From assembly GCF_000022065.1 (NCBI RefSeq), contig NC_011898.1, positions 2,162,501 to 2,226,500 on the forward strand: 64,000 nucleotides of DNA, given 5' to 3'. Positions within the stretch are counted from its first letter, which is position 1. Each line of letters starts with the position of its first letter. Both the position numbers and the translations under genes were made by a program. The notes under the pieces are model-generated. The model was not told where the DNA came from. It saw nothing but the letters and a program-made list of their open reading frames with translations, and ran no database searches. Positions 26,141 through 34,546 of the stretch are shown here, piece by piece. Origin of the DNA: Ruminiclostridium cellulolyticum H10 (GTDB lineage: Bacteria > Bacillota > Clostridia > Acetivibrionales > DSM-1351).

Positions 26141-26490
26141 GCGATATTTCAAAAGCAGAAGACATTTACATTGTATGTGGTTACTCTGATATGCGCAAGT
26201 CAATCGACGGATTCGCCGCCATCATAAAGGGAACTTTTGGTATGGATCCGTTTTCACCGAGCCTGTTTTTGTTCTGCGGTAAAAGAAGGGATCGGTTAAA
26301 AGCTCTCTATTGGGAAGGGGACGGTTTTGTCCTGCTGTACAAGCGTCTGGAGAACGGGAGCTTCAAATGGCCTCGGACACCAGAGCAGGCAAGACGTCTT
26401 ACAATGCAGGAATTTCGGTGGCTTATGGATGGCTTGGCTATTGATCAACCTAAGGCAATCCGGGAAGCGAAACAGGGTGATATCTATTGA
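26134..26490 (+). CDS. tnpB: IS66 accessory protein TnpB (Orf2)
   Basis: The 118-residue protein shows the IS66 Orf2 signature: VCGYSDMRKSIDGFAAII, LFLFCGKRRDRLKALYWEGD and KRLENGSFKWPR. It is unrelated to the RNA-guided TnpB of IS605 elements. It is a small conserved partner of the IS66 transposase with unknown mechanism. It overlaps tnpA by seven bases and is followed after 75 bases by tnpC. It appears intact. Confidence 0.93.
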   Translation: MLGDISKAEDIYIVCGYSDMRKSIDGFAAIIKGTFGMDPFSPSLFLFCGKRRDRLKALYWEGDGFVLLYKRLENGSFKWPRTPEQARRLTMQEFRWLMDGLAIDQPKAIREAKQGDIY

Positions 26491-26565
26491 TAAAAAGTGC
26501 TGAAAAGTGTGGGTTCTACTGTATTTTAGTTGGAAATTTCAGTCCAATAATGGTATAATTAACTT

Positions 26566-28155
26566 ATGCAAAAGATTGATATTACAGGGCTTTCGCCCAA
26601 TCAAATTGAATACGTTTCCTCTTTGGAAAAAACAGTAGAAAACCAGCAAGTTCGTATTGAACAACTTACTGAGCTTCTTATTAAATCTCAAAAAACTTTA
26701 TATGGTCAATCCAGCGAAAAGCGGCGTTATGTTTTTGATGAAGACAGCGGTCAGCTTTCCTTATTCAATGAGGCAGAGGTCGAAGCTGACAACAAGGCAG
26801 AAGAACCGACCGTGCAGACAATTGTGGCAGCACATGCCAGAAAACCCAAGCGAACCAAGGAAGAACTGGCAGAAACGGTACCAGTGGTGGAAGTCGTTTG
26901 TGATCTGGATAAAGATAAACGCACCTGTAACATTTGCAACACTGATCTGAGATATCTCGGAAAGGAATATGTCCGGGACGAACTGGAGATTATCCCTGCC
27001 CAGGTACGCATATTGAGATATATTCGTTTAAATTATGTATGCAAGGAATGTGAGAAGGAGACCTGCGAAGCCAATATTGTTAAAGCTCCTGTCCCAAAAC
27101 CTGTTATGAAGCGCAGCCTTGCTTCTGCCTCAACCGTAGCTTATGTAATGTATCAAAAATATGCAAATGGAATGCCTTTATACCGACAGGAAAAAGACTG
27201 GGCGAACCAAGGAGTGAAACTCTCCAGAGCTACTCTGGCCAATTGGATTATACGTCCAAGTCATGAATGGCTTGAACCAATGTATGATGCTATTAAGAAA
27301 AATCTGGTGACCGAACCGTTGATACATGCGGACGAAACCGTCCTGCAGGTATTGAAAGAACCGGGACGGAGAGCAACCACCGAATCTCGAATGTGGGTCT
27401 ACACTTCCGGTCAAAGTCTGACTCCGGCGGTTTTGTTTGAATACCAGCCGACACGATCCGGTCAGCATGCCAGACGGTTTCTGGAAGGGTTTTCGGGTTA
27501 TCTTCAAACAGATGGCTATAGTGGTTACAATGCAGTACCTAATGTCATACATTGTGGATGTTGGGCTCATTTACAGCGTAAATTTGAAGAAGCAATTCCT
27601 AATGGAGCAGATAACAAAAGCTCCAAGGCGGCTATTGGATATGATTACTGTAACCGCTTATTTGCCATGGAAAAGAAATGGATAGAATTATCCTCTGAAA
27701 ATCGGCACCAAGAACGGCGAAAAAATGCAAAACCTCTTCTTGATGAGTTCTGGCAATGGGTATCGCATTTAAATCCTCTCCAAAACTCAAATCTGGGAAA
27801 AGCAGTTACCTATGCGTTGAATCAAAAGGAAACTCTGATTAATTTTATGCTGGATGGGTGCATCGAAATTTCCAATAACCGTGCTGAAAATGCCATCAGG
27901 CCTTATGTCACAGGTCGGAAGAACTGGCTCTTTGCCGACACGACCCGTGGAGCCAAAGCCAGTGCCATTGTATACAGTATGATCGAATCAGCTAAAGCAA
28001 ATCAACTCAATCCATATATGTATTTGGTGTATCTACTGTCAAAATTACCGGACTTGAAAGAATTAACGCAGAAATCTCTGACACCTTATCTGCCATGGTC
28101 ACCCGAATTGCCATGCTGGTGTCATAAAGATTCAAACAAGGCACCCCAAGATTAA
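26566..28155 (+). CDS. tnpC: IS66 transposase TnpC
   Basis: The 529-residue DDE transposase has an N-terminal coiled-coil/leucine-zipper region (about residues 14-45), a zinc-binding stretch (CNICNTDLRYLG, CKECEKETC), and the catalytic core with Asp in PLIHADETVLQVL, Asp in YLQTDGYSGYN and Glu in ISNNRAENAIRPYV. The C-terminal IS66 tail is present. It is full length and probably active. It has inserted itself into a second transposase gene, so this is a nested pair of elements. Confidence 0.95.
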   Translation: MQKIDITGLSPNQIEYVSSLEKTVENQQVRIEQLTELLIKSQKTLYGQSSEKRRYVFDEDSGQLSLFNEAEVEADNKAEEPTVQTIVAAHARKPKRTKEELAETVPVVEVVCDLDKDKRTCNICNTDLRYLGKEYVRDELEIIPAQVRILRYIRLNYVCKECEKETCEANIVKAPVPKPVMKRSLASASTVAYVMYQKYANGMPLYRQEKDWANQGVKLSRATLANWIIRPSHEWLEPMYDAIKKNLVTEPLIHADETVLQVLKEPGRRATTESRMWVYTSGQSLTPAVLFEYQPTRSGQHARRFLEGFSGYLQTDGYSGYNAVPNVIHCGCWAHLQRKFEEAIPNGADNKSSKAAIGYDYCNRLFAMEKKWIELSSENRHQERRKNAKPLLDEFWQWVSHLNPLQNSNLGKAVTYALNQKETLINFMLDGCIEISNNRAENAIRPYVTGRKNWLFADTTRGAKASAIVYSMIESAKANQLNPYMYLVYLLSKLPDLKELTQKSLTPYLPWSPELPCWCHKDSNKAPQD

Positions 28156-28163
28156 GCGCTTAC

Positions 28164-29026
28164 TTCTCACGAGCTGATGCCTTGCTTTCCTGTGCATGAA
28201 TCGCCTTAAGCATTTTTGCCACAAGTTTCATCTTTGATCGCGGTGTTACAGAAAAAATATTACGGTAAAAATGAACGGTACAACGCTGATATTTAGCTTC
28301 TGGAAACACTTCGTTAACTGACTCTAACATACCTAAACATTTATCACCTACAATAAGTTTTACACCATCTAGTCCACGACCTTTAAGCCATTGTAAGAAT
28401 TCCTTCCAACTGGCCTTGTCCTCTTTCATCCCTTCTCTGGCACCGATAACCTCACGGTAGCCCTCTTGATTTACAGCAATCGCTACAAGAATAGACACAT
28501 TTTCATATTCACCGCCCCAGTTACGTTTTAGATATATACCGTCTACATATACATATGGGTATTTACCGTCCTGCAAAGGGCGGTTTCGCCAGTTTTCAAT
28601 ATGTACATAGGCTTTCTTATTTAGTTCACTTATTGTTCCGGGAGATACTTTAGTTCCCCAAAGAGCCTCAGTAATATCTTCTACACGACGAACTGAAACA
28701 CCGGCCAGATACATTTCAATTAAGGCTTCTTCAACTGAACTTTCTCGGCGGCGATATCTTTCGATTATTGCTGTCTCAAAAGGCACGCCCTTTAGCTTAG
28801 GAACTCTTAGAGTTACTTCACCTGATGTGGTTTGTAAACTACGGGTGTAATGACCTGAGCGATAGCCTTGTCGTTCCTGTGTACGCTCGTATTTTGCAGC
28901 ATTGGTTAAGTCTTCAGCCTCTTTATCGAGCAGGTTGTTTAATGTTTCCTCAACACTACTCCTAACCAGGTTTTTCAGTTCTTCCTTGATGATTCCTTCA
29001 TTTAGTTGTATAATTTTTTCGGACAT
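28164..29026 (-). pseudogene. IS256-type transposase, N-terminal part
   Basis: The first 288 or so codons of a Mutator-family transposase are present: an N-terminal region ending in RQGYRSGHYTRSLQTTSGEV, VPKLKGVPFETAIIERYRRR, the first catalytic Asp in YPYVYVDGIYLKR, and the second in VKLIVGDKCLGMLESV. The frame ends at ...SKASAREK where the IS66-type element enters. Joined to 25326-25667 the protein would have about 400 residues, the normal family length, so it was intact before the IS66 insertion. Confidence 0.92.
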
Positions 29027-29100
29027 ATTTACAGTCTCCTTTTTTGGTATATTTTGTATGGTAACTTAATTCTACCAAATGACTGTAAATCTGTCCTTTT

Positions 29101-30192
29101 TTATTCGAATTTGCGAAACCTATTATACGTTATCGTGTTTGGTAATTTAGATGCAGTTTGCTTTGGAATTGGCTCTTTGTCAAAAAAGCCAACAGCTCCT
29201 ACAATTTGTGTACCATCATATCCAGAAAGCCTTATCTTGTTGTCACACCAAATAGATAATTCGCCATTTCGATTTTTATATATAGTGGCTACAGGGTTAC
29301 CCATGTTTTCAAAATATATGGATTTATCGCCATCTGAATTTGGTGTTCCAATTGTTACGCTATCTGTCAAGTTTGCAATACCGCCGTTAATTTGACTGGC
29401 AAATATTTTACCTGTAACTACATAATCCAGTCCTAAAGTAGTGTATAATTGCTGACTTGTCAATGCTCCTACATCTGCAGCTGTCTGAGGTATAAAAGGC
29501 TGATCAGTTACTTGCCCCCAACTAAGTCTGGCATCTGGCCCCATCTTTACATTCCGTCCGAAAGTCAAATCCTGCATCGCATCCTCATATACTAATTTAG
29601 CCCCATTTCTATCTATACAATAAATTGTAATTTTCCCACCGACAGCATCTTCTTTTTGTGAAACCTGTCTATAAGCATTTACAATGTTATCTACGGGTTG
29701 AATATTTGAGAAGTTCTTCAATATTAATTCCAGTGCAAAATCTTGACCCATACCTCTTGTTTTCAATTCAGAATCGTTATGTACCATAGGAATAAAACCA
29801 TTTACATGACTGTATTCAACATAACCGCAAATATTCTGTTTTAAATCATAGTAAGCAAGTATTGCAGCTATTGTTGTGTGCCCTGAATTACAAAATCTAT
29901 TTAATTCAGGGTATCTTTTTAGATAATCTTCATGGCACTTTCTTGACTCATTCTGCACTAATGTGAATATCTCACTTATCGGCGTTTGTTCATTTACTTC
30001 TTTTTTAACTTTTTTAGCCACATAATCCGCAGCTCCCTGTACACCAGAGGCAAACAGCAGAACATGATCTGTTATTTTTGTTATCTTATTGTGGTTATCT
30101 GAAATAAGCCTATTGCCTATATTTCTGATTCTTCCGTCTGAAGCTATATATACGAAGTTCTTAGGGTTATTCATTGCTACACATAAACTCAT
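29101..30192 (-). CDS. proteasome-like Ntn-hydrolase domain fused to a phage-tail-like C-terminal region
   Basis: The 363-residue protein has an N-terminal part (about 1-200) that follows the proteasome beta/HslV pattern: MSLCVAMNNP with Ser2 as possible N-terminal nucleophile after Met removal, IASDGR (Asp19, like proteasome Asp17), SDNHNKITKITDHVLLFASG (Lys36, like Lys33), then GVQGAADYVAKKV. The C-terminal part (about 215-363) resembles phage tail or fibre proteins: PQTAADVGALTSQQLYTTLG, KIFASQINGGIANLTDSVTI and DGDKSIYFENMGNPVATIYK. AAAGGAGAT precedes the ATG. Its stop is next to the IS256-type end, so the original C-terminus may have been longer. Protease activity is inferred and untested. 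Confidence 0.6.
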   Translation of the reverse strand: MSLCVAMNNPKNFVYIASDGRIRNIGNRLISDNHNKITKITDHVLLFASGVQGAADYVAKKVKKEVNEQTPISEIFTLVQNESRKCHEDYLKRYPELNRFCNSGHTTIAAILAYYDLKQNICGYVEYSHVNGFIPMVHNDSELKTRGMGQDFALELILKNFSNIQPVDNIVNAYRQVSQKEDAVGGKITIYCIDRNGAKLVYEDAMQDLTFGRNVKMGPDARLSWGQVTDQPFIPQTAADVGALTSQQLYTTLGLDYVVTGKIFASQINGGIANLTDSVTIGTPNSDGDKSIYFENMGNPVATIYKNRNGELSIWCDNKIRLSGYDGTQIVGAVGFFDKEPIPKQTASKLPNTITYNRFRKFE

Positions 30193-30517
30193 TTTGGTTA
30201 TCTCCTTTACTTATTAAGAATTAATCTCAAAACTCCAATATTAAGTACTTATTGAATTTGGTATCACGTAATTCAGACCATAGTAGAGATTATTAAGTCT
30301 CATATAAAACCATTCCTGTGTCAGAAATTGCAGCATACTCAATACCGGATTCAATTATTTTAAATCACTATTTTGGGAGAAAAATCTCCTTTTCAAAAGT
30401 TAATGTGGGAATATTTTATTTACAGATGTGGACACGTGGTGTCCGAAAGTTATTGAAAATTAGGACCTTATATGCCGGGGGGTATGTTTGGTTCTTTGTT
30501 TTAAATGATTGGGGTTT
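30193..30517. other. gene-poor spacer between prohead-protease and Ntn-hydrolase genes
   Basis: AT-rich sequence with a perfect small palindrome GGACACGTGGTGTCC (30430-30444). A minus-strand frame of 31 codons (MLQFLTQEWFYMRLNNLYYG onwards, 30334 to 30239) is open but has no clear ribosome site. The plus-strand frame at 30318-30542 is not supported. Confidence 0.35.
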
Positions 30518-30554
30518 CTACAAAACTGGATTTTTCTTATAATGTTCAGTGAAA
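30518..30554 (-). pseudogene. detached 3' end of the prohead-protease-like gene
   Basis: After removal of the IS481-type copy and one duplication the frame continues from AFKYFT into EHYKKNPVL and a TAG at 30518-30520. The insertion therefore replaced about nine native residues. Confidence 0.8.
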
Positions 30555-31848
30555 TGTCCTGAACGGTACTTGGGTTGACACTCCTCTGGGAAATATTAAG
30601 TTTTGTTTATTCGGCACTTCCAATATGGAGGTGCCTTTCTATGTCAAACCGGCGCCTGGTCTGATATCTTTTTTGCCCTCATCGCCGGGCGGGCTAGACC
30701 CTACAAATTAACTCGCAGGATCATTCAGGAGCTTCTCTCGGGCAAGAGGCAAGCTGTCAAGAAATGTCTGCATCGGCGTCTTGCCTTTACACCTTTTCCC
30801 CTGATGTGTTCGCTCTTCGTTGTATTCCAGCATATAAAAATCCAAATCCTCCTGCATTTGTTCAACTGATTTATACATTGTCCTTCGGAATGCGGGTTTA
30901 TAAAATTCATTCAGAATTGTTTGGTTAAAACGCTCGCATATACCGTTTGTTTGAGGGCTTTTAGCCTTTGTCATTGTGTGCTCAATGTCGTTCATCTGCA
31001 GAAATAACTCATACAAGTGTTTCTCAGGTGCTCCACAGTACTCCGTTCCTCTGTCTGTGAGTACTCTCATTATCGGTATCATATGATTCTCAAAGAACGG
31101 TAAGACTCTGTCATTTAATATATCTGCTGCTGTTACTGGTACCTTGGCTGTATATAATTTTGCGAATCCCACTGCCGAATAAGTATCTATGGCAGTTTGC
31201 TGATATATACGTCCAACACCTTTGATATAGCCCACATAGAAAGTGTCCTGTGCCAGCAAATATCCCGGGTGCTGGGTATCTATCTCGTCTATGGATATAT
31301 TCTTTTCCTGCTGTGCCTTTTCCAGAGCAGCGAGCTGATCTTCAGTGTAAAGTATGCCTTCCTTGGCAGCCTTTTCTTCAAGCTTTTTGAGTCTCTTGTC
31401 AAAGGTTTCTATATTATATCTCTGCCAGATTGATCTTACCCCTCCGGCTGATACAAGAACTCCTTGTTTTCTCAGTTCGTTACTTGCCCTGAGCTGCCCG
31501 TATGCCGGCTTTTCATATGCTATTCTTAATACGGCTTCCTCAGTTTCTGGAGCAACCCTGTTTTTCATACAAGGCTTTCTTCTGGTCTTGTCCTTTAATC
31601 CTTCCAGACCATTTTCCTCGTAAGCTTTCTTAATATCATAGAAGTGCTGTCTGCTGACTCCATGAATTTTACATGCTTCACTTACGTTTTGAAGATATTC
31701 GGCCAACTCAATCAGGCTCATTTTGTTTTTAACTATACGATCTTGTGCTGTCATAATTGAAATCTCCTCCTACAATTTAATTATTGTCCAGAGGAGATAT
31801 TGCCCAACATTATTCAGATACTGTCAAGTGAAGTCAATTCTCTAGCAA
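30555..31848 (-). mobile_element. IS481-type element, copy 3 (1294 bp)
   Basis: This copy is inverted relative to copies 1, 2 and 4. A 6-bp GTGAAA duplication flanks it (30549-30554, 31849-31854). It cuts the prohead-protease-like gene near its end. Confidence 0.95.
30708..31754 (-). CDS. IS481-family transposase, copy 3
   Basis: This 348-residue DDE transposase is identical to the other three copies, with the helix-turn-helix and the catalytic Asp170, Asp234 and Glu274 present. It is read on the minus strand, in the same direction as the phage-like genes it interrupts. The opposite orientation to copies 2 and 4 allows inversion of the intervening DNA by homologous recombination. Confidence 0.95.
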   Translation of the reverse strand: MTAQDRIVKNKMSLIELAEYLQNVSEACKIHGVSRQHFYDIKKAYEENGLEGLKDKTRRKPCMKNRVAPETEEAVLRIAYEKPAYGQLRASNELRKQGVLVSAGGVRSIWQRYNIETFDKRLKKLEEKAAKEGILYTEDQLAALEKAQQEKNISIDEIDTQHPGYLLAQDTFYVGYIKGVGRIYQQTAIDTYSAVGFAKLYTAKVPVTAADILNDRVLPFFENHMIPIMRVLTDRGTEYCGAPEKHLYELFLQMNDIEHTMTKAKSPQTNGICERFNQTILNEFYKPAFRRTMYKSVEQMQEDLDFYMLEYNEERTHQGKRCKGKTPMQTFLDSLPLAREKLLNDPAS

Positions 31849-31854
31849 GTGAAA

Positions 31855-32309
31855 TATTTAAATGCTTGTATCCTTAGTGTATCAGGTACATATATAATAT
31901 TTATACTTGATGGATATGCCGGTTCCTTATCAAGTACTGATACTTCTCTTAATATCATATCCTCTATGATCCGACTATTTATAAGCTCCTTATGAATTAT
32001 TCTTTCTTCAAAGGGAACAAAGTTGAATGAACAACCTTTTATGCTACCGTATATACACTTAGATATAACTTCAATATCACTTATATTTGCTATGAATGTA
32101 AGTCCTAAATCATTCTCACATAAGGATATGTCCTCAATGCTTGCGATTTGTCTTTCATGATTAAAATATAAAGGCACTTTCCCGTAATTTTGTAAGCTTT
32201 CCTTAAACGCCCCTTCCTTTATTCTTTCTCTAAAGGGCTTAATGTCTTCATTAAATATTGCTCGACTTTCGTTAGTATTAATATTACCTTGTATTATCGC
32301 TTTATCCAT
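31855..32309 (-). pseudogene. HK97-type prohead protease-like protein, C-terminus cut by IS481-type copy
   Basis: About 152 residues remain. DIKPFRERIKEGAFKESLQN, PLYFNHERQIASIEDI (candidate catalytic His), GSIKGCSFNFVPF (candidate Ser) and LREVSVLDKEPAYPSS follow the prohead serine protease pattern of tailed phages. In phages these enzymes trim scaffold and capsid during head maturation. ATG at 32309 has TAGGAGGTAT ahead; the frame opening at 32330 has none. The stop is now supplied by the IS (FTC then TAG), so only the last nine residues changed and the catalytic part is intact. No capsid or portal gene is nearby. Confidence 0.72.
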
Positions 32310-32346
32310 ATACCTCCTACCCCCCTGCATTAAATCGCTATAGTAA

Positions 32347-33045
32347 TTATTTTATTATAGACTTTATCAGTGGTATATTTTTCTTAGAACTTTCAATAGC
32401 TAATTCTGCTATATTCCCATGATTAATTCTTTGGTTTATTAATCTCTGGACATCGTCAAATACTCTCATGTCTCTTCTTGAAACTATTAATGCTTTTGCT
32501 TTTGCTCTATACATTTCAATTTTTTCGTCCATTTCATTCAGTAGTTCTGTTGTTATAACCCTAGCTTGCTCATAAAGCTCATACAGTTCTTCAGAAATCA
32601 CCGTATTAGCCAATGCTGTTTTGTACGCTTCCATAAAAACTTTTCTAGCATCTGTTAGCTCCTCATTTTTTAGATCGATATCTAACTGTATTGACATAGC
32701 TTCAATTTTACTCTCAGTTGTTCCGTCAGAATAATTAGCAGCCTTAAGCTTTAGTTGTTGAATTTCGTCTTCGATTCTATCAACAATGCCCTTTGCTTTC
32801 ATAGTCTCTGTTACACATTGAAGTATATTTTCTGGTAATAATTCGTTGATTTTGCTATCCAAAGTAGTATACAATTCCTTATTTATATCCTTGCACCTTC
32901 CTAGTACATGCTTAATTGTTCCTGAAGGAAACGCTGTAGACCCTCCTAGAAGAGCACCCTTTTCTTCTCTAATAACATCGTGGTTTAATATCTCATCGTA
33001 ATTTATTTTACTTACCTTAGATTTTAAATTAATTTTTTTTGACAT
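32347..33045 (-). CDS. hypothetical coiled-coil protein, 232 aa
   Basis: I do not recognise this protein. It is soluble and strongly helical, with long charged stretches (KGIVDRIEDEIQQLKLKAAN, IQLDIDLKNEELTDARKVFM, ELYEQARVITTELLNEMDEK) that suggest coiled coils from about residue 80 to 190. There is no signal peptide. It has a good ribosome site (AAGGAGACT) and lies 37 bp upstream of the prohead-protease-like gene on the same strand. The position next to a maturation protease and the helical nature would suit a scaffold-like or capsid-associated protein, but that is only a guess from context. Confidence 0.6.
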   Translation of the reverse strand: MSKKINLKSKVSKINYDEILNHDVIREEKGALLGGSTAFPSGTIKHVLGRCKDINKELYTTLDSKINELLPENILQCVTETMKAKGIVDRIEDEIQQLKLKAANYSDGTTESKIEAMSIQLDIDLKNEELTDARKVFMEAYKTALANTVISEELYELYEQARVITTELLNEMDEKIEMYRAKAKALIVSRRDMRVFDDVQRLINQRINHGNIAELAIESSKKNIPLIKSIIK

Positions 33046-33126
33046 ATAATTAGTCTCCTTGTTTATTTTTGATTTTTTATTGTAGGTTATATGTAATCAG
33101 GATAATCTGCAGTCTGACCCTGTTGT

Positions 33127-33819
33127 TTATATTATTTTCCTCTGCCGTAACCACTCATTTTCAGCTTTGAATATATTGATCAATTCTTCCAAATTTGTTT
33201 TTACTGGTGCAGCAATTATTCCATAATCCTCTGCTAAAGCTCTTAATTTATGGTTACGTTTAAGTCTATCTCTTGCCTTGTTTATATGGTTATGTATGTC
33301 TCGCTCAGTAAGGTTATACTTTTTGCTTAAATATCTTATCGATAGCTGCTTGCCTAAATTTTCAAATATCAATTCTCTTACCGGGTGGTCAGTAGTTTCT
33401 GTAAGTATTTTTTGGACTTCTGATTGGATAAAGCTTAATTCTATATCATCAACAAATTTCTCAGCTTCGGAATCCTGTAACATGTCAATAAATTCAACAT
33501 CTTCGGTATCATTATTTACCTTTGAATTAAGAGACACATTATTCTCATACTTTCTCATTTGGCCTTTTTTTCTTAATATCATCCAAACTATAGCATTACC
33601 CAAATATGAAATGAAAAGTATCTCACGTTCTGGTTTATAAGCCTTAACACAATTCAAAAGTACAAAATAACATTCCTGGAGGAAATCATCTCTATCCTGC
33701 TTTGAAACGCTGTATCTAAAAATGAGCTTGTGCATGATACCGATATTATTGTCGTACAGAGCTTGTAAAGCTTGTTTATCTCCTTGCTTTGCCTTTGGTA
33801 TTAATTCCTCATTAGTCAT
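33127..33819 (-). CDS. RNA polymerase sigma-70-family sigma factor, phage/element type
   Basis: The protein has about 230 residues. Region 2 is visible in ALYDNNIGIMHKLIFRYSVS, DRDDFLQECYFVLLNCVKAY and EREILFISYLGNAIVWMILR, in the usual order of 2.1 to 2.4. Region 4 contains LSIRYLSKKYNLTERDIHNH, a helix-turn-helix for -35 recognition. Proteins of this size occur on Clostridia mobile elements and phages and may direct element-specific transcription. ATG at 33819 is preferred because GGAGG is nine bases upstream; the frame opening at 33840 lies before that site. It probably acts on promoters of the same cluster. Confidence 0.78.
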   Translation of the reverse strand: MTNEELIPKAKQGDKQALQALYDNNIGIMHKLIFRYSVSKQDRDDFLQECYFVLLNCVKAYKPEREILFISYLGNAIVWMILRKKGQMRKYENNVSLNSKVNNDTEDVEFIDMLQDSEAEKFVDDIELSFIQSEVQKILTETTDHPVRELIFENLGKQLSIRYLSKKYNLTERDIHNHINKARDRLKRNHKLRALAEDYGIIAAPVKTNLEELINIFKAENEWLRQRKII

Positions 33820-33884
33820 TGTAATAAGCCTCCTCGACATGGTATAATTGATATAGAGAATTCGAGCCGAAAAGGCTTCTTTTT

Positions 33885-34262
33885 TTATGCGTTCATGTAT
33901 GACTCATACTCCATTTTTATGAATTCAAGTGTTAATTCTTCCTGTTTGATATAGTCGTCTATGTCTCTAATTCTGAAAATAAGTAGTTCATCTGTTTCAA
34001 ACAAAACTTCGCATACTTCACGTTCTGGACAAAAAGACGTTGAAATACTGCCGTCCTTAAAATCAATATTAATCTTAATTACGTTTTCTTCGCTACCGTC
34101 TCTTATTTCTTTTGGAATACTATCGTTAATGGGTATGTATTCAAAGGCTATATTCTTTACCCCATAAGCCCAAACATCATTTACCATTACAGTTTTGCAA
34201 TTAAACCCCTTAACTGCTTTTTCTACTATTTTCATGTTGTATTTTTCTAACCTATTATTCAT
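33885..34262 (-). CDS. hypothetical protein, 125 aa
   Basis: The family is not recognised. It is an acidic soluble protein with alternating beta-rich segments (AFEYIPINDSIPKEIRDG, VIKINIDFKDGSISTSF, CEVLFETDELLIFRIRDIDD). AAGGAGAGA precedes the ATG. It is encoded in the early-to-middle part of the phage-like cluster, 29 bp after a small gene and 65 bp before the sigma factor gene. Nothing indicates membrane or DNA binding. Confidence 0.6.
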   Translation of the reverse strand: MNNRLEKYNMKIVEKAVKGFNCKTVMVNDVWAYGVKNIAFEYIPINDSIPKEIRDGSEENVIKINIDFKDGSISTSFCPEREVCEVLFETDELLIFRIRDIDDYIKQEELTLEFIKMEYESYMNA

Positions 34263-34291
34263 AATTTTTCTCTCCTTGTTATTAAAAATAT

Positions 34292-34546
34292 TTATTTGAA
34301 TCCGTCCCGGATTTCTTGGTCACTTACAACTACATTCCACTTTTTTAGAACATATATGTACTTAGCCATTGGTTCAAGTATCTCTAGTCTAATTTCAAGT
34401 ACATATAAATCCTGCTCTTGAACTGTATCAAGAAAATCAGCGGCTTTGTTTTGACGTTCGATTAGCCTGTTATAGTTTTCTTTTATTGCAGCTATTATTT
34501 TGGGTGTAGGCTTAATGATATCCCATATCTCAAGTGAAGTACTCAA
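34292..34546 (-). CDS. hypothetical small protein, 84 aa
   Basis: The start is TTG at 34546, overlapping the upstream stop by four bases (TTGA), which implies translational coupling. GGGGGCGG lies just upstream. The protein is helical (IIAAIKENYNRLIERQNKAA, LEIRLEILEPMAKYIYVLKK) and reads like the short phage proteins found between replication and late genes. No function can be assigned. Confidence 0.55.
   Translation of the reverse strand: MSTSLEIWDIIKPTPKIIAAIKENYNRLIERQNKAADFLDTVQEQDLYVLEIRLEILEPMAKYIYVLKKWNVVVSDQEIRDGFK

Larger units (their letters stand above)
25668..28163 (+). mobile_element. IS66-type element (2496 bp)
   Basis: Terminal inverted repeats begin GTAAGCGCTTAATCTTGGGG at 25668 and end with the complement at 28163. 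An 8-bp duplication TTCTCACG flanks it (25660-25667, 28164-28171), the length usual for IS66. It carries tnpA, tnpB and tnpC in order. Confidence 0.95.
25301..29096 (-). mobile_element. IS256-type (Mutator) element interrupted by IS66 (ends approximate)
   Basis: Similar inverted ends lie at 25301 (GATTTAGCCATATGGTAG) and at 29096 on the complement (GATTTACAGTCATTTGGTAG), each followed by AATAAGTTA or ATTAAGTTA. Inside is a Mutator-type transposase gene split by an IS66-type element. I could not find a convincing target duplication. Confidence 0.7.

Noticed and set aside
30318-30542. 74-codon plus-strand frame next to IS481 copy 3
   Set aside because: It has no ribosome site or conserved features, and it overlaps the detached end of the prohead-protease-like gene on the other strand.
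30603-30869. 88-codon frame opposite the IS481 transposase, repeated near all four copies
   Set aside because: It recurs only because the element is repeated. It lies antisense to the transposase end and has no independent support.
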